Notes: generated from the letters alone by a model not told the origin. Counted from the stretch's first letter, positions 42,241 to 54,366 are shown. The stretch: 64,000 nucleotides of DNA from Phytophthora hibernalis (GCA_012656075.1 JAAKBF010000269.1:62001-126000); one strand, 5' to 3'. A program made the numbers and translations.

Positions 42241-42872
42241 CTACGATATCTCCTCCGTCTCTTGCGACTGCATGACTCCGAAGCGACTGTTATTGGTCAT
42301 TCTACGCTCGAACTCGCGCAGCAAGATCCCACAGTTCAGATCGGCCTCGTCGAGCCACGAAGGGTCGTCGTAACCTTTCCAATACAGTTGGAATTCCCGA
42401 TGAACGCGGCCGTAGTGTTTCCGTCGTCCTGACCGCTCCCATGGGATCTTCTCCACCCCGTATTCACCTTCTTCGAGACGTCCTTCCCAGCTATCTTCTG
42501 GCACGATCCCTCCATCAAAATCGAAGCGATCTCCTCGTCCACCGTCAAACGTAGCGTAAGTAGATCTCGAAGTCTCCGCACTGGCCTCGGTTTGGACACA
42601 TGGACGACTGGAAATAGTCGCTACTCCGTGTCTCCGATCTCGTTCGTCGCGTGATTCCCAATCCTCTTGATCGCCCGAAATGGGCCGTGCTACATGTGAG
42701 CCAACTTGCGCGCATAGCCCTCTTTCACCCGGTCCAAATACAACCAAACTTGCGTGCCAGCTGCGATCTCGTGTGGTCGGAGGTCTTCGTCGTGTTCGTC
42801 AGACCATGATCGGATCGCGGCTCGAAGCCGCTCTTTCACCCGCTCTTGGGCCTGCCGATAATGACTCTGCAC
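42241..42872 (-). pseudogene. Integrase C-terminal module and chromodomain of element G
   Basis: QVWLYLDRVKEGYARKLAHM (42750) is the GPY/F module entry. After frame changes VPEDSWEGRLEEGEYGVEKI and FQLYWKGYDDPSWLDEADLN form a chromodomain closely resembling that of element 1, with the tryptophans of the cage kept. It ends at 42241. Confidence 0.82.
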
Positions 42873-42916
42873 GTGATACCGCTATTGTCGCGACTCACAA
42901 TTGAGACGTCGCGTAC

Positions 42917-43910
42917 TTACGAGTGATAGCGCTGCCTCCAACGGTGATCGTGGGTACCATCCTCAGTCAGGTAGAATGGCGTGTCCCCGCGCACGCGATC
43001 TTGGGCCGTGTTTAGCGCAAACGTAAGACGTTCGGCATATTGATTCCTGTCCTGTTGGTTCACGTCGGCGACGTACATCTTCAACGCGCGAGTCAGCGAC
43101 TGCACCATTCTTTCCGCCGTTCCATTCGCTTGAGTTATGTACGCGCTGGTTTTGTCCCACCATTCGGGTGAATGTGCGGAAGAAATCAGACATGAACTCG
43201 GGTTCTCTGTCGTACCGGATAGCTTCACTGGCTCCAAATCGACGGAACACGCATTCCTCGTAGTTCTCCGCGATTGTCTGAGCCGTCCTCGACGAGCTCG
43301 CTTTCACGTCCACGTACCCAGAGAACAAGTCGACTCATATCAGCAGCTCCGTATTGCCCTTGAACGACTTCGGCAGCGACAGAATATGGTCCATCTCGAC
43401 GATCTGGAAAGGGTACGTAGCCCGTTTTTTCGGCGACTCGCCCCTCATGAAGGTCTCCCTATCCCTGTCTCACTATCCGTGCACTCTCTCACATAGCGCT
43501 GGACACTCTTGAACATGCCACCCAGTGGAAGTGCGATCGGATCCGACGGTACTTCCTTTCGATTCCCTGATGACCTTCCAGACTCGCGTTGTAATGGTGT
43601 AAGAAGTCTGCTGGCAGGGTCTACAGCACCACCAGCTTCGCGACCTCATCCCGATCTTCGTCCTACCTCGTCGACGGCGGGCAGTAGAGCAACAGATCGC
43701 TCTCGTCCAGCTCATAATCGTCTGCGATCTTATCGCACGTTTTTGTTTCCTTTGCGGTCAAGCCACCGACGTCTCCATTCAGGTACGCCTTCAGATCGAC
43801 TATCCACTTCTTTTCATTCGGGGCTTTTACGATCCGCTCGTCTCGTATGCGCTGAACGATTGCTTCCTCCAGAGCGTTCAGTGATGTTCATCGATGTCGC
43901 GTCGATCTAG
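42917..43910 (-). pseudogene. Integrase core of element G
   Basis: MFSGYVDVKASSSRTAQTIAENYEECVFRRFGA and IRYDREPEFMSDFF (second Asp) are followed, in a shifted frame, by TQANGTAERMVQSLTRAL with the catalytic Glu. The region 43910-43330, in several frames, holds the zinc-binding part. Multiple breaks. Confidence 0.75.
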
Positions 43911-44809
43911 TCACAGCGCATATGCGGACGCCACTGCTGTTATCTCTCGACTTGAGAAGTGTGGAGTAGCGCCTTAGCAGAAATCTGCAAAGACGCCATC
44001 GCAGAAACCCTTCGCGCTATCGTCGGGCAAATTCCCGGATATTGAGTAGCGTATCTCTGGGTGGGGTGTAGTCCAAGTTGGTTAGGAAACCTTGAAGCAT
44101 GCTTCTCAGGCGCAGCGCGAATTCTCCCCGCACTGTGTCGCTCGTGCTCTGACGTCTCCCTCGTACGTGACGACGTCCTCTCTTCTTTGACCTTGTGCGT
44201 GCGGCGTTATCGGGCCGGTATTTTCTCGGTTGTGCATGGCGTTATCCGGCCAGTGCGTTCTTCGTCTTCGGCGTCGGGTTATCAGCAACGCCTGGTCGGT
44301 ATCGTTTAACGTGTCCCTCCTATTGGGCACGGGTTGAGTACACCAATCCAGCAGCGAACGACGGGGCCGATTGATCATAGGGATCTTCTCGGTCGAGGCT
44401 GCTGGCTCTTGGAACGAAGGAAATCCACTTGCGTATCACAAAGAGAATTCGGGACTGAGTCTTATGTTGTCCTATCCTGTCTGTGTCTTCCTCACCATTC
44501 GTTGGCACTCTGGCTCTCTTCCCACCACTTCCTGTCGTGCCTACCCATTGCAACAACGTGTCTTCTTGTGTTCCCCTGCACGCCGGGGTTGGTCGACACG
44601 GTGCCAATTATGTCCAAAGTCCGTCTGGCCGTCGGTGACAATCGTTGTCCACCGCGCCGGTGTGTGTCCGTCTGGCAACACGACTTACTTTATTTCGTTC
44701 AAGAACAACAATACACTCCGTTCGTTGCCTACCACTGTCTCCTACACTTCGCTACCGTGCCAGTCGAAACTACGAGTCGTCGGCGACGCTCACTTCACCA
44801 CTCGGACCT

Positions 44810-46390
44810 CTACGCCTCGGGCGCCCGTCCTCGAGCCGGAGTCTCGGTGTCGACTTCATCACCCGACAAATCAATGACTTCATCCGGAGTCTGAAGCACC
44901 GAGGACTCAGGGGCAGGCGTATGCGAAGGTGAACTCGGCGGCAACCCGGCCGGAGGACTCGGTGGAGACGAAAGTGGGGAGACGGAGGCGATAACCCAGG
45001 CGGAGAGCTCGGCGGTGACAGAGCAGCCCCCAGACACTGGCGGGGCCGGAGGTGAGCCGACCGAGAATCCGGAAGTTCGACCTTGGGCTCGCACCTTCAG
45101 ATCAAGCGACGGTCGCCCAACCGCTTGCTTGCAGGGAGAGCCGACCTCGGAGACCCTGGGGAGGGTTAGCCGGCGTAGATTGCTACCGAAGTCGCTTGCG
45201 CCGGTTCCTCCGACGCTGAGAAGCGGTCAAGGCGGCGGCACATCGTCCGAGCCCTCGGCGTCATCAGCTACAGCGACCGAGGACTTAGACAGAGGCTTGG
45301 ACTACACGTCCGAGCCCGGGACATCTTGGTCGCTGTCGTTCGAACTCTCGGATAAAGCGCTCCGGCTCTGCTTCGAGGTGACGCTCGGTGTCGACAACCC
45401 GAGCAGCTCCCAGTCGATGTCATCGGCAGTGATACCTGGACGAGGGCAGCAAGTGGATGTTAGAACAAGTGGCGCCGCCAGGTGATGAAACATGTAAGAC
45501 TTACCAGCGGAGGCAAGCACCAGGGTGTTGACCTCGAGGTCGTGAAGTGACGGCGCAAGGTGGAGTTGATGCGCTTCAAGCTCGCGATCTGATCCTCCAA
45601 AGCCTGTACTTGGGGCGGAACCGAGCCTTGTCGGACGCAGCGAGCTCCGACCGAAGCTTCGACACTTTCTCGGAGTATGCAACGCGGCCGGTCTTGAAGA
45701 GCTCTTGGTCTTGGTGGATGAGCCTTTTGGCCTACGTCAACTAGGCTTCGGCGAACTTAGCGCGGGCGGCCCAGGCTACCACGACGATGTCGTGATGAGC
45801 GATCACCGAGTTGGCCTGACGAAGGTGCTGGACAGTCTGCTCATGGTCACGATGGAGGTCATCCAACGTATCCCGGGCTCGGCTCTCGTCGCTAGACGCC
45901 TGGATGCTGTAGATATCCAACCTCTCCCGCTCCAGAATCTTACCCAGAAGTCAATCCTCGGTGTCGCTGAGCTTGGCCTTGAGTTCATGGACTTCTTTGC
46001 AAAGGTCGACGACGAGCTCAGCCTCGCCAGGGAGTCGGGAGGAGCCACACCAGCCGAAAAGACCTCACTAAGGTCTGTGGCGCTCTGGATACTACCGTGT
46101 CGACACGTCGAGGACGCTGGCGTGCTACGTCGACGACCAGCTGGCCGAGTTGGAGGAGCCAGTGCGCAACTAGAGCAAGAACCGAAGGCTCGACCGGGAA
46201 GCGTACGATTGAACACCACCGGTAGCGTCGGTCTGGCAGCCAACCCAGGCAAGGCGGCTTTCTGAAGGTGACAGCACTTGACTCGACGAGATTTCCAACC
46301 GGCGGAAAGTTGGAGAACGGAGGGATCGCACTTGATCCCTGTAACCCAGAGGTCGACGCATATGCACCACCAAGCAGAAAAGCCATAACG
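44810..46390 (-). pseudogene. Decayed coiled-coil ORF beside the 46-kb LTR, with a likely intron
   Basis: In minus sense, GEAELVVDLCKEVHELKAK (about 46020), a TGA, then ILERERLDIYSIQASSDE, DLHRDHEQTVQHLRQANS and, further on, VSKLRSELAASDKAR and LEDQIASLKRINSTL are heptad-rich. Near 45500 a GTAAGT...TTCGTCCAG-like intron of about 66 nt separates LVLASAG from ITADDIDWELLGLS. The end is acidic (VIDLSGDEVDTETP, 44870). It resembles the antisense ORFs of other elements but here points away from the LTR, in the same sense as the LTR. Confidence 0.45.
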
Positions 46391-46413
46391 GGCGAGGCCT
46401 CAGGCTAGGATGC

Positions 46414-46433
46414 GGCGTCACGGGGACATACCA
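46414..46433 (-). other. Possible primer binding site next to the 46-kb LTR
   Basis: Minus-strand TGGTATGTCCCCGTGACGCC one base after the LTR end. It has the right place and TGG start but differs from the other PBS sequences. Confidence 0.45.
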
Positions 46434-46434
46434 C

Positions 46435-47229
46435 TGTGGCGAAGCTGCTTCACGAAAATTGCTGACGCGGTCGAAGCTTGCGCACGGTACGCCCGGACTG
46501 CCGACTGTCGGAGGGGGTACTCCGTTGATCTGGCGCGATCGAAACCTTGTAGTCACCTTGTGTACCCGACGGCTGGGCGGGTTACGCTCTTCCGGTGTTC
46601 GTGAATACGTTCAGTGGTGACTAAGGCGGAGGGTAGAGCTTGGTTGCTCCTTCCGGGGTCTGGGTGGGTGACGGCCACGCGGGTATTCTTCACGCGGTCG
46701 TCGGTGTGCTGCGATCGAGTCTTGGTTCAAGCCGATCGCGTGGGGGTGTATCCTTTTCTTGTGCTGTTGTAGCCCTTTCCGTTGCTTGCCGCCTCCTCTT
46801 GGCGGGATCTTGTAGTGAGATTGTATGTGAGCGTACCCTGACCAAGCTATCCAGGTGTACGTCGTGTTCTTGGTTGATGTGGCGAGTTCTTCTTCGGGTA
46901 GACCAATGTACCTCCTTCCCTGGTAGTCTAGAAAACACGTGCGTCTTGCAAGGCAAATCGGAATCTATTCTGTATCTTAACCTCCTACCTCTCTCCCCAC
47001 CCACTGGATTCTTTGCGCATCCCTACAATACCTCGTACTGACTCTTAGCACGGGATAACTTAAGTGTACCACTATTCTGGTACCATCGGATCGGGATTGG
47101 GATCGCGATCGGCGTATCGAAATGATCTCACCATAGATATCCGGATTCACGATGGCTGATCTCTGACACCCCTAACCCGTCTCCGGGGTCTAGATCGAGA
47201 CCCATCTATCCGATCGTAGACTGGCCACA
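46435..47229 (-). repeat. E-family LTR, inverted copy
   Basis: 46435-46990 is almost the exact inverse of 61970-62520. The outer end is set at TGTGGC (plus GCCACA at 47229), the inverse of the inner end. The right part differs from the other copies. Confidence 0.75.
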
Positions 47230-47312
47230 GCCGAATCCCGGAAACTGGCGTGCACTTCTCCACAATCGCCCCTGTACATTCACAGGCTGTACAGCTGCCT
47301 GGGTGTGTAGAC

Positions 47313-48665
47313 TCATCCCCAATCTCCTTCCCCGCCGAACAACCGACTCCATGTCCAATGCCCCGATGGACGATTTGTCAGGTGACTCCCTCCACCGGTG
47401 AGATCTTCGACTTCCCAGCCTGCCATCTTGCCGCACGACCAGCATGCGCGATCTCCGCCAGCGTCAACGCGCCCAACAAAACCTTGTCCGCGACCACCTT
47501 GACCTCCAATGTCCGCCACGACCACGAAAACCACCTCGCCCTCCGCGCGATCCACCACTGCGAGCGTTGTGTTTACCCATTCTTATCTCGTATTCTGCCG
47601 CAAACGCAACAAGCGCCCATGTATGCTGGATGTGATCCACTCGGCTGGGGTCCAGGCGAGTCAGCATCGCTCTCTTCTGTCAGGACAATGGCGTGTCCTT
47701 CCTGCTGCACCATTTCCTAGTTTATCACAAAATGCCCGTGCTCTGGTACCGAGTCGCAGAGACACTGCAGCACGAACTGATCCGGGCAACCTGCACGCTC
47801 GGCCACGTACACCAGGTACTGGAAGTGCTCTGTCCAGGTCTTGTTGGTTGGCTTTGACTCGGACATGAGGCCCATCGCCTTAACCACTGGCACCTTCGTC
47901 GAATAGAAGCCTAACATTCCGTCCATGACGTGCTCCACCGTGTTCGACTCCGTCACCCACTTCGGCAGCATCTTTGTCGAAGAAGGCCAGCACCGGCCCC
48001 TCCAACTTGTTGTTCAGTGCCAATATCTTGAAGTCGTCGGGCCAGTCCCCAGCTGCGCCGCCACCAAGCGCTGCACGAACTTTTTGCCCCACGCGAGGAA
48101 GTCTGCACCGACCCCGGCGTAGATTTCCTTACCGGAGAACTTTGGAAAACCCGGCCAGTCCAGGTCCTTCATCTTCGGCATCTTCAAGCCAAAGTTCTGC
48201 GGCGGGTAGAACTGTGCGTGCTGCTGTGGTGCGGGAACGGCTCCGTGCGGCGGCTGTTTAGGCGGCTCTGGCTCTTGAGCTGCACGCGGCGGTCTCGCTG
48301 CTGGCCTTGCTTCCTCGGACTCATCTAATGAGCTCATTCTCACACTCCGGTCGCGCGCCTTCATGTAGTCCCCGAAGGTGCCCGACCCGTGCTCGGAGGA
48401 TGTCGCAAACAGCCTGTACCCGCTTGCGCCGCAAACTTTGCTGCCATCCCTCGAGGAGCCCTTCAATCCGTTCAATGCGCTCCGAGCTCACGTCAGAGTC
48501 CCTACCACTCCTTGCGTGAACATCTGACACGCCCGAGAGCGAGCGCGCCTCCTCGAACAGCTTGAACGGGTCCGTCGTCGTGCTCAGTCTCCTCACTTGA
48601 GAGTCTGGGACGATGTCGGCTGGTTCGGGCGGGCTTGAGGTAGTGTCGGGGCTCATTGGGCTCAT
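47313..48665 (-). pseudogene. Copia-type gag, several frames
   Basis: From 48665: a Ser/Asp-rich N terminus (MSPMSPDTTSSPPEPAD), a helical piece SERIERIEGLLEGWQQSL, a Pro/Gln linker, then MPKMKDLDWPGFPKFSGKE, DFLAWGKKFVQRLVAAQL, DDFKILALNNKLEGPVLAFF and WTEHFQYLVYVAERAGCPD, the pattern of Copia-like gag (UBN2-type) proteins. An RGG-rich segment (47600) and a CWSCGKMAG knuckle remnant (47440) follow. No protease or RT of this element is visible. Confidence 0.65.
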
Positions 48666-48907
48666 AACCTCTTGGAAACACGTAAGTGAGTCGGAGCTGG
48701 GAAATGAAGAACTGATGGATTATATCCAACCTGTTTCCTACTCGTGTGTAGAGGGTTGCGCCTCGTAACCACTGCACCACCCTGTAACCCCTTGTAATCA
48801 CCACACCTACGATCGGTCGCCGTAACCACCGCGCTTGCGATCGCCTTCTCCTACAGCCGCCCGCAACCGCTTGCGCCTTCGTATGTAACGTCTGCGAGTT
48901 CTAACAG

Positions 48908-49044
48908 GTGCAGGCGCTGCTCATGCTGCGTGGCTTCATCGTGAACGTGGCCGGCAACAGGAGCAACACGGCGCTACACCTGGCCGCGGCCAAGTCGCAC
49001 CGCATGACCAAGCTGCTGCTCGAGTGCGGCGCCGACGTCAACTT
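48908..49044 (+). pseudogene. Ankyrin-repeat exon, interrupted at its 3' side
   Basis: A splice acceptor CTAACAG at 48901-48907 precedes VQALLMLRGFIVNVAGN, then NTALHLAAAKSHRMTKLLLECGADVN, a nearly perfect ankyrin repeat in high-GC codon use. At about 49045 the sense is lost (TYCGTQQKCGP, then stop at 49127) and composition changes. Upstream exons are not visible because Copia sequence occupies 47.3-48.7 kb. Probably a host gene fragment between two insertions. Confidence 0.6.
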
Positions 49045-49094
49045 CTTAACATACTGTGGAACACAACAAAAGTGTGGCCCACAAACGTTCTCTT

Positions 49095-49819
49095 TCATGC
49101 AACATTTCCTAATGTTGTACGAATGTTAACCCAGGTTACGCTTACGCAGTACCGTGGAATTAATCGGTTGGAGCCGCCGATCCAATCCTCGGACGTCGGG
49201 GCCCATTCAATCACCTCGAACGAGTATTGGAGGTAACTGGGTTCCAACAAGAACTCGGTCGGGGCTTCACGAGGCTTGCCAGCACGCTCGACGCACCACT
49301 CCCAACAGCGGTACGCCATCTGTTGACACAACCGATCCGCTCGGAGGTTCCGAGCCTTGTTGTACTCTGCCCATGCCGCTCGTAATGAGATGAGTCATCA
49401 CCGAGCCTCTGAGCCATGCTCCGGAGGAAATCTTCAACAGCCGAGACTTGGACCCAGTGGCGTCGTTCCCATAATGCCAGACCGAGGTCTGCTTTCTCGG
49501 TTCGGTCGGTGGACACGCCCTGGAATTGACGCCACATCTTGACGAACCGAGCTAATCCTGTGGCACGCGTCGAAATTTTTGAACCCGGAGGGTGCCGATC
49601 AATGGTGAAACAGCACGGGTTCTCTGGCAACTTCGAGCGCACTTGCTCCCACGGGTGATTAGGATAAACCCAATCCGCCATGGTTTGGATGCCAGCCACC
49701 GAGCACGGGGGCTCAACACCGCGAGCAATGAGTGGAGTCAGGCTGCTGTTGTGGATTTGACACCAAGCCTCTTGTGCACCCGGAGCAGTGAATCCGGGTA
49801 GCAAGTACGGGCCAGTCAT
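49095..49819 (-). CDS. Unidentified protein fragment, two frames
   Basis: The first frame (49819-49400) has HPWEQVRSKLPENPCCFTID and ATGLARFVKMWRQFQGVS; a shift leads to NLRADRLCQQMAYRCWEWCVE and PSYLQYSFEVIEWAPTSEDW (to 49200). Both are tryptophan-rich and read as genuine protein. I do not recognise the family. Surroundings suggest a repeat-derived ORF. Confidence 0.4.
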
Positions 49820-49849
49820 CAGGGCGAGGCGTTGTGACGGTGTCTTGGA

Positions 49850-50203
49850 ATGCCTGTGTCGTCACCGGGTAATATTTGCTGTCGTGTGGAGCCTGATAGC
49901 GACACGGTGGTCTCTGATGTACGTCGCTCTTACGATGGAATCCCTACCGATGAAACGAAAGTGCGAGGGCTCTTCGAGAGCCACCTCGACGCGCTACAGC
50001 CGCCTCTACCCAACTTCGAAAAGAAGCAGCAAATGTACAACAAGGTGAGACCGTACGTCCCCAGGGAGTACGTGTGCGACCCCATCTATGCAGCCCCGAC
50101 CGATGAAGAAGAGAAGAAAGCAAACGAAACGAAGCAGACACGTCGTAAGGCAGCAGCACAAAGAAGAAAGGCCCCGTCGCTGAAGATGAAGCCAAAGAAG
50201 TGA
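49850..50203 (+). CDS. Small protein with basic tail, unidentified
   Basis: 118 codons. FESHLDALQPPLPNFEKK, KVRPYVPREYVCDPIYAAP and a Lys/Arg-rich end (KQTRRKAAAQRRKAPSLKMK) that could be nuclear. It may be the last exon of a longer gene or of a transposon ORF. The start is uncertain. Confidence 0.35.
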   Translation: MPVSSPGNICCRVEPDSDTVVSDVRRSYDGIPTDETKVRGLFESHLDALQPPLPNFEKKQQMYNKVRPYVPREYVCDPIYAAPTDEEEKKANETKQTRRKAAAQRRKAPSLKMKPKK

Positions 50204-50922
50204 TGTCAGAGCCGGCGGATGGAGAAACCAAAGACAAAACGAACGTACCAGACGGCAAACGTGCGAGGGAGGAAACGTAAAGTAAATGTTTGAGTGTTGA
50301 CCAAAATGTTAGCAGTAATTCATAATGATCCTACCGTTCATTTTTCAGAAATAGACATTTTGAGCCAAAATATATCCGTGACATTTTGGTATCACCACAT
50401 AAATTAGAGTATGAAGGAGGCTGAATCAGCACCCGGGGTTAGGTCCACCGGATTCAGCATGAAGAGCTGAACCGGGGACATCAAAATATTTTTCGACGAA
50501 GTGAGATTTTGAAGGGGGTATTTTTCAGACGACCAGTGCTTGGTTAGCTTTCAACTTATCCTGGACCTGAGAACATCTCAGGAAAGAGGAGATGTCCCTC
50601 TTTCGAATGGCGTGCTTAAATCGCGATTCGTACTTAGGTTCGCTAGCATATTTTCGTCTCATTTCGCATTGCTTCCAGTGGCACAATTTCATACTGGAGT
50701 TGGTATATTATTCCGCCGTGGAAAAAGGGGTGATCAATACGAGGCGCTCCCGGATCGAGAACTTCGCTTTTCAAGCTTCGAGAAATGTTCTTCTTTTCGT
50801 TTGCGGTGACCCGGGCCGTTTTAAATGAGTAAAACATCAAAAGGTACAATTTCGAAAAACAGAATACGATTATGGAGGGGCTGAACATTACATGTTCGCT
50901 CGATATTAATATGATGAGACAT

Positions 50923-53900
50923 TTACGCAATGGCGCTGGAGTGAAGACGCTCGCTGAAGAACGCGTCGAGTTTCGCTGCAAGAGGCACAAAAGCGTCTGG
51001 ATTCAAATAGCAAGCTACTGCTGCAAGGGCCTCGAGAAATTCGGCCAGCGTCATCAGGACGTTTTCATCGAGCTGCCCTATCTTTGACTTGGTATTCGAC
51101 TCGACGGCTCTCGGCCGTGGAATACCGTCCGCAGAAGATGTCATTACTTCGGGTGCCATGCCAGCTAAGTCGAAATGAATGCTTTCGCGCTCGAGATGCA
51201 AAATTTCGGCCAAAATATGCTGGACGTCGTCGAAGTGCAGCAGGTTGTCGCGGAAAAGGTCGAAGTGTTGGCAGCAGTCGACGAAGCCGTTTGCTGACAG
51301 CATTTTCAAAGAACCACGAAGACCGACACTGTCTTTACTCGAAAGCCGGCGACCAGGTGTCACTTCGCTCGAAACAAAGTGCGAGTACATCGAGCGCAGC
51401 TTCTTATGGTGTGTGGTAAACACCTCCCGGCACTCGAACGTGAGCAGTTGAGGTCGAAACACGTTGCTCCTATCTTCATCAGTGTGCATGGCGTTCGGGA
51501 AAATGACATCTTCCAGAAATATGCGAAATCGTTGGTCTAAGGGTGCAGTAATACCCCTCTCCACTCCTCCACATGGCCATTGCAAACGATGTGAATAAGG
51601 GCCTCCACAAATTCTGCCGGGGACATCTCACGAGCATTTCTGTTGCCAGATACTTTTGTTGGGGCCAAAAGTGTATGTGTAAGAGGTAGCGCTAACGCGG
51701 CGACTTCCACTGAGGCTGCAACATCAGGGCTTACTTTCTCGAACACACTTTGTATCAGGTCGTACGGAAATGGCCTTGTCTTGCCAAAAACTTGGCATTC
51801 CTTCAGGAACACGTAAAACTCTGCCAACGACATACTGGCAGACATTTTGTGGAAGAAGCGTGTTTCATCTACCACACTCTCCCCTCCAGATGCACTATGA
51901 CTCATACGACTGCTGTCAATGTTCGCGTAGAAGCGATAAATGCGTCGGAAATACTCGTAGTGCTCCCCCAATATCTCTTCAATTCGCTGCAGCTCTTCAC
52001 TCAGTTCTTCACTTGCCTGCTTGTTCTCACTTTGTCCATGAAATACTTGAGCAACTTTCACGATATTCAGAGTCGTCAACATGTATTTCTCGCGCCAAAC
52101 TCGTCGATCAACCAGATCAAATGGGGCTTGCTCACGACCTCGGCGAGCGAGTAGTCGGAGAGAATCTTGTTGTATCCGACGTTGTAGACACCCCCACTCC
52201 CGAAGTGCGATACTTCGCTTTGAGCAAGCATACTGTACTGTGTTCACAGCATTCTGTAGCACGATGTTCGCCTTAGTCAGTAAATGAGAAGGTGATGTCA
52301 CTTCCGGAGGCATCTTGGTCGCATCTAGGACATCAAAGGAGGTATGCAATTCTGTCCATTGGGATCGCACGGAATCCCAAATTGTCCGGGCATCGTTAAG
52401 TGCCACTTGAGCTTCGTTCCATGGGAATGCACTAGGTGGGTTAGCTGATTGTCCGGTTTCTGGTGGCTGGGTCATTAGACTTGGATGCTCGCATATTAAG
52501 AATCCGAACAAACAAAACATCATATCGCTTGCCATTTCGTTGGTGAGGACATGATCAGACAGAAACGTTGGGCAGGCTGGATTTAACTGCTCCGCTAAAG
52601 TAGTGCGAAGCTCCTCCCGAGTTGGAAATGGAGAATTCGTTGACAAGGTACTTGCACCAGCAGTACTATCAACGGTAGCTCGGGATAGCAGTGCTGATGT
52701 GCTCTGCATTTTAGCAGGCCTTGCTGGCAGCCATTGACGCTTGAGCGTTTGCAAACGATGAAGGATATGACGAAGTGCGTAGTAGCTGTGAAGATCCGAG
52801 GAAAGTTTTGAATCAAGCCTGCGTTGGATGGGAAGAAACGACGAAAGGAGCCTCCGCACTGCTCAAGCTGAAAATTAATCCACCTGAGAACAAATACTTC
52901 CGAAGGCATGCGAAGAAGGTCCGATTCGTCTTCTCCTTCAAAAGGAGAACGCTGACGTCAACGTAATCTTCTGCAGAAACTGCATCCAACATATTTTGTA
53001 AGTAGTCGCACTCGCAGTCAACGAACGCAAAGCAAAGCTTTCCCAATGGTTTGAAATCGTTTGCAGATTTCGTTCTTGGCTCTGTCGAACTCGAAGCTCC
53101 AGTTGAGTAAGTAGCTCCTCCAGAGATAGCGTGTGCCTTTAGCCAAGTCAAGATGTTCGCGATGGGCTTTCATTTCCACCTTCGCACTTTCGATCTGCAC
53201 TTGCAGCCTTCCAATAAGCTCTTGAAAATCGTGTTTGTTGTCGCGAAAACCTGAATCTGCTCGTTTGACTTGCGAAACTTTTCAGACACCGCGTAGTCAT
53301 TCCAACGACGAAATAGCCACATGAGCTTCTGCTTCGTCCAGCGCCAGCGAGTCTTTTCGAGAAGAACACGCGTGTACTTCTTGCGGATAATTATCTTTTT
53401 CCAATCCGCCAGAGTCTGCCGCATTACCAGCCCCCCATCGACTAGCAAGGCGATCAACCATGAGCTCATTGTTGCGCAGCCTCTTGAGCATGAACTGATG
53501 TAATAAGTCAAGTCGTGATCTGTGTCAACGTACAACACAGAAACAACACGTTAGGTTGATTTCCCATTATAACTCGTGGTAGACACTCACAGACGCTGCT
53601 GCAAGGAATCCTTTTCAGCAAGAACCCCTTAAGCTCCGTAAAGTAAGCGCGTCGTGCAAGTGATACTTTCAAGGCTTCAGGTGCAAAGTTTTCATGCATC
53701 AATACTTGATCCTTCACCTCGGGTGTCTGGTTCATGTATGTTGCTCGTTCCAACTCTGCACGCATCATGAGCGTTAGGTTCTGGAAATGCGGGAACTTGC
53801 TGCTAATTTTCGTCAGCACATCGAAACAAATAGCTGTCCGTAAAGGATTTGGGACTCCAAGGTGATCCGTAGACTGCAGTGCCTTTGAAAAATCGTATTC

Positions 53901-54187
53901 GAAGCGAGAAGCTGCAGCGATGTCGAATAGAATAGTCGTTTAGTCAGTGCACTGAGATTACTCGGCTTTATGGAAGCCACCTGAGCCCTACCTTGTCGCT
54001 CAAAATCTTGCTCTTCCGCGACGCACTCGATATTCCACGTAATATTCCTCAAGAGTGGCGCCTGCTTGCTCTTGAATGAAAACTCAACTGCCTCGCGTTT
54101 TAAAGGTTGAAGCGCGCTATCACGGGTAACCTTGGACCCGTTCCTAGTTTCCTCCTCCTCCAAATACACTGGCTTACCAGACTGCAT
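50923..54187 (-). CDS. Large coiled-coil protein with C-terminal EF-hand-like region, several frame changes
   Basis: Exon 1 (54187-53992) starts MQSGKPVYLEEEETRNGS. An 80-nt intron (GTAGGG...GCTGCAG, 53991-53912) joins it to an exon with SRFEYDFSKALQ...ISSKFPHFQNLTLMMRAEL. Trp-rich helical segments (LADWKKIIIRKKYTRVLLEK, WLFRRWNDYAVSEKF) and a coiled coil (QVQIESAKVEMKAHREHL) follow. Then comes a 440-codon frame (52859-51537) with YEYFRRIYRFYAN, MSLAEFYVFLKECQVF and MSPAEFVEALIHIV, and a last frame to 50923 with MTLAEFLEALAAVACYLNP. The AEF-type helices resemble degenerate EF-hands. Frame changes near 53450, 53230, 53100, 52880 and 51545 have no intron of normal size. Confidence 0.6.
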
Positions 54188-54366
54188 TATTCTCCTAAAC
54201 CAAGTCGGTTTTTACCGAGACGTTTCCAGGATCGACGGGGCACGGCGCTGACACTATTCCTGGTGGTTCTTCCTTTTGCTGGCAAAGGAGCTCAGGATTA
54301 TCAGCGTTGTGCACTTCAGCAAGTGCGACAGATTGTTCAGTCGTCCCTGGTTCTTGACTCCAGAAA
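54188..54366. promoter_or_regulatory. Short divergent intergenic region, likely bidirectional promoter
   Basis: Only 179 bp separate the start codons of the minus-strand coiled-coil gene and the plus-strand Rab gene. CT-rich stretches (CCTGGTGGTTCTTCCTTTTG) are present. I did not find an unambiguous oomycete initiator. Confidence 0.5.

Larger units (their letters stand above)
40530..47229 (-). mobile_element. Gypsy element G, heavily deleted
   Basis: In minus sense: an LTR (47229-46435), a possible PBS, a decayed coiled-coil ORF (46.4-44.8), integrase and chromodomain (43.9-42.2), and a convergent plus ORF (40.5-41.8) without a 3' LTR. Gag core, protease and RT are missing, so either the 46-kb LTR belongs to another element or a large deletion removed them. 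Grouping is tentative. Confidence 0.5.

Noticed and set aside
45015..45485. 156-codon plus-strand frame in element G
   Set aside because: The minus strand has the heptads and an intron with good borders; the plus frame is low-complexity Ser/Pro/Gly.
45705..46265. 186-codon plus-strand frame
   Set aside because: The opposite strand reads as coiled coil over the same bases; this frame has no motif.
51770..52276. Plus-strand frames opposite the 440-codon gene
   Set aside because: The minus frame is longer and joins upstream exons; the plus frames are Cys/Ser-rich shadows.
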